DNA of 64,000 nt from Psychrobacillus sp. INOP01 (GTDB lineage Bacteria; Bacillota; Bacilli; Bacillales_A; Planococcaceae). The notes beneath the pieces were generated by a model. That model saw only the letters and a list, made by a program, of their open reading frames with translations, did not search any database and had not been told where the DNA came from. Position 1 is the first letter of the stretch. Each line of letters opens with the position of its first letter. Position numbers and translations under genes: made by a program. Shown here piece by piece: positions 62,794-64,000 of this stretch. The DNA lies in NCBI RefSeq assembly GCF_018140925.1, contig NZ_CP073315.1, positions 2,604,001 to 2,668,000 of the forward strand, read 5' to 3'.

Positions 62794-62826
62794 ACATATA
62801 CGAATATAGTTGTTCAGTTAAATATC

Positions 62827-62990
62827 TTGTGATTTTCCAACTTGAACTTGCGATTTGCAGCCTTTTACTTGCGGTTCTGTAGGTGGAAATTGCGATTTAG
62901 GGCATCTAATTTGTGATTTGCAACAATACGGCCCTTCACTAGCAAGTAATCTGAGTCACCTTGCGATTTAGAGTACTTCACTTGCTATTA
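62827..62990. repeat. 21-bp periodic array of TTGYGATTT
   Basis: The motif begins at 62827, 62848, 62869, 62890 and 62911, exactly 21 bp apart, then again at 62961 and 62982 (also 21 bp apart). Units read TTGTGATTT, TTGCGATTT, TTGCGGTTC, TTGCGATTT, TTGTGATTT, TTGCGATTT and TTGCTATTA. The 12 bases between motifs vary freely. It lies between a terminator and the YjcZ-like gene, with no gene inside. Confidence 0.75.
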
Positions 62991-63001
62991 ACATTTACAC
63001 A

Positions 63002-63142
63002 TTAATAACATTTGCCACCATTGCCACCATAACCATCAACAAAAGCAGCACCAACAATAATAAGCAAAATAAACAAAACAACAATCAGTGTAAAACCAGA
63101 ACCGTATCCACTAGCTCCTCCAACGCCATCATTTCCAGACAT
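63002..63142 (-). CDS. YjcZ-family small spore-associated membrane peptide
   Basis: This 46-residue peptide has a Gly-rich start MSGNDGVGGASGYGSG, one hydrophobic helix FTLIVVLFILLIIVGAAF and a Gly-rich end DGYGGNGGKCY. This is the usual form of the YjcZ sporulation protein family, several copies of which occur in Bacillales genomes. AAGGGATGA stands before the ATG. The role is unknown. Confidence 0.8.
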   Translation of the reverse strand: MSGNDGVGGASGYGSGFTLIVVLFILLIIVGAAFVDGYGGNGGKCY

Positions 63143-63270
63143 ACTAATCATCCCTTCTTTCCTGTGATATTGTTAGAGTATTAGTAAGTTTAAATATGAA
63201 CAGGGCATCAAGGTAAAAAATTATATTTTTTTAATAAATGAACCTCAGATTATATAAGTTCAGAATACAA

Positions 63271-63304
63271 AAAATGCTCAGAGAAAAACTCTGAGCATTT
63301 TTTA
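63271..63304. terminator. bidirectional hairpin terminator
   Basis: AAAATGCTCAGAG / CTCTGAGCATTTT with a 5-base A loop and T-runs on both strands, just past the 3' end of the minus-strand dehydrogenase gene. Confidence 0.85.
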
Positions 63305-63349
63305 TTACAATTATAATAACAGCCAATGATTAAGTAATTAAATTCCCAA

Positions 63350-64000
63350 TTAAGAACCTACAAAATCCCCACCGTCTACATGAATCGTTTGACCAGTCAT
63401 ATAACTAGAATCAGTGGAGGCTAAAAATACATAAGCCGGAGCATTTTCTGCTGGCTGTCCACGACGACCAATTGGTGTATCAGCTCCATGCTGTCTCACT
63501 TTTTCTTTATCAAATGTAGCAGGGATAAGTGGAGTCCAGATAGGTCCAGGTGCCACTGCGTTTACCCTGATTCCTTTCTCGATTAAGTTCAATGCCAATG
63601 AACGAGTAAAGGATGTTATAGCCCCTTTAGTTGCAGAGTAATCGATTAGACCAGGTGAACCGTTATACGCTGTGATGGAGGAAGTATTAATGATTGTATC
63701 GCCTTTCTTCATATGAGGAAGTGCGGCTTGAGATAAATAAAACATAGAAAAAATATTTGTAGAGAAGGTTTCCTGCAATTGATCTGGCGTGATTGCAAGA
63801 AAATCATCTGTTGGAAATTGTTTTCCAGCATTATTGACTAACACATTTAGTTGTCCAAATTCCTGAATCACTTGCTCCACTGCTTGTTGACAATTTTCAT
63901 CATCACTTAAATCAGTCTTGATTGTTAATGCTTTTCCGCCATATTTTTCTATTAATGCTGCTGTTTTATCCGCATCTTGTTTTTCATTTTCGTCTAAGTA
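63350..64000 (-). CDS. short-chain dehydrogenase, YhxC/YhxD type; 5' end outside window
   Basis: The frame stays open to the right edge, so the first part (with the TGxxxGIG cofactor motif) is missing. The visible part begins YLDENEKQDADKTAALIEKY and contains NNAGKQ, the catalytic Ser-Tyr-Lys in INTSSITAYNG and DYSATKGA, and VAPGPIWTPLIPATF, typical of the long SDR general-stress oxidoreductases of Bacillus. The substrate is unknown. A terminator stands behind the stop codon. Confidence 0.87.
   Translation of the reverse strand, partial: YLDENEKQDADKTAALIEKYGGKALTIKTDLSDDENCQQAVEQVIQEFGQLNVLVNNAGKQFPTDDFLAITPDQLQETFSTNIFSMFYLSQAALPHMKKGDTIINTSSITAYNGSPGLIDYSATKGAITSFTRSLALNLIEKGIRVNAVAPGPIWTPLIPATFDKEKVRQHGADTPIGRRGQPAENAPAYVFLASTDSSYMTGQTIHVDGGDFVGS

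Noticed and set aside
62827..62990. CRISPR array
   Set aside because: The regular step is only 21 bp with a 9-bp motif; spacers would be 12 bp, and there are no cas genes in the window.

Overview
The window reads as a stretch of chromosome from a low-GC, endospore-forming member of the Bacillales. Gene content (sda, alpha/beta SASP, Tlp, YjcZ-like peptide, prkA-yhbH-spoVR, cdaS, bpr, qoxABCD, mhq genes) and repeat style point to the Planococcaceae/Caryophanaceae (Psychrobacillus, Lysinibacillus or Sporosarcina type) rather than Bacillus subtilis itself. That placement is an inference from protein resemblance; no rRNA is present. There is no prophage, no intact insertion sequence, no CRISPR array and no tRNA that I can see.

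Layout. 1-4.1 kb: the C-terminal part of a large superfamily 1 helicase, an unknown protein and a membrane-anchored HtrA-type protease. 4.1-9.4 kb: a minus-strand operon for hydroxybutyrate use (GntP-type permease, 3-hydroxybutyrate dehydrogenase, 3-hydroxyacyl-CoA dehydrogenase) facing a second, divergent GntP-type permease. 9.6-16.8 kb: cdaS, then mhqR and a seven-gene quinone/aromatic-electrophile detoxification cluster (three ring-cleaving dioxygenases, FMN reductase, MhqN-type nitroreductase, flavin reductase-like protein, MhqD-type hydrolase). Four promoters between 7.3 and 10.9 kb carry a box matching the MhqR operator; three sit directly downstream of good sigma-A promoters. This suggests that hydroxybutyrate uptake and oxidation and quinone detoxification are controlled together.

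16.8-28.3 kb: a PAS-PAS-GGDEF protein, a fabF paralogue with a divergent MmyB-type regulator, a MarR/MFS pair, a SLAP-domain protein and the secreted protease bacillopeptidase F (bpr), with tandem Spo0A-box-like sites upstream. 28.3-35.4 kb: a VCBS-like protein flanked by two copies of a large noncoding repeat, a PadR/DUF2812 pair, small membrane proteins and a membrane-anchored alpha/beta hydrolase. 35.6-40 kb: the cytochrome aa3 quinol oxidase operon qoxABCD and yunC. 41-47.8 kb: small spore proteins, an MBL hydrolase, a Na+/H+ antiporter, a VLRF1/aeRF1-type release factor, an alpha/beta SASP, sda with a dense DnaA-box cluster upstream, and two tandem acidic lipoproteins. 48.1-52.7 kb: histidine utilisation (hutU-hutI-hutH). 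52.9-59.1 kb: a DUF4349 lipoprotein and the sporulation kinase module prkA, yhbH, spoVR. 60.1-62.7 kb: ytcD-ytbD-ytbE, a regulator, efflux pump and aldo/keto reductase. The right edge cuts a short-chain dehydrogenase.

The most unusual DNA is noncoding: a modular repeat of roughly 450-700 bp, seen in four copies plus several fragments, made of palindromes. Its central stems differ in sequence between copies but stay base-paired. A separate array has the motif TTGYGATTT recurring at exactly 21-bp steps.
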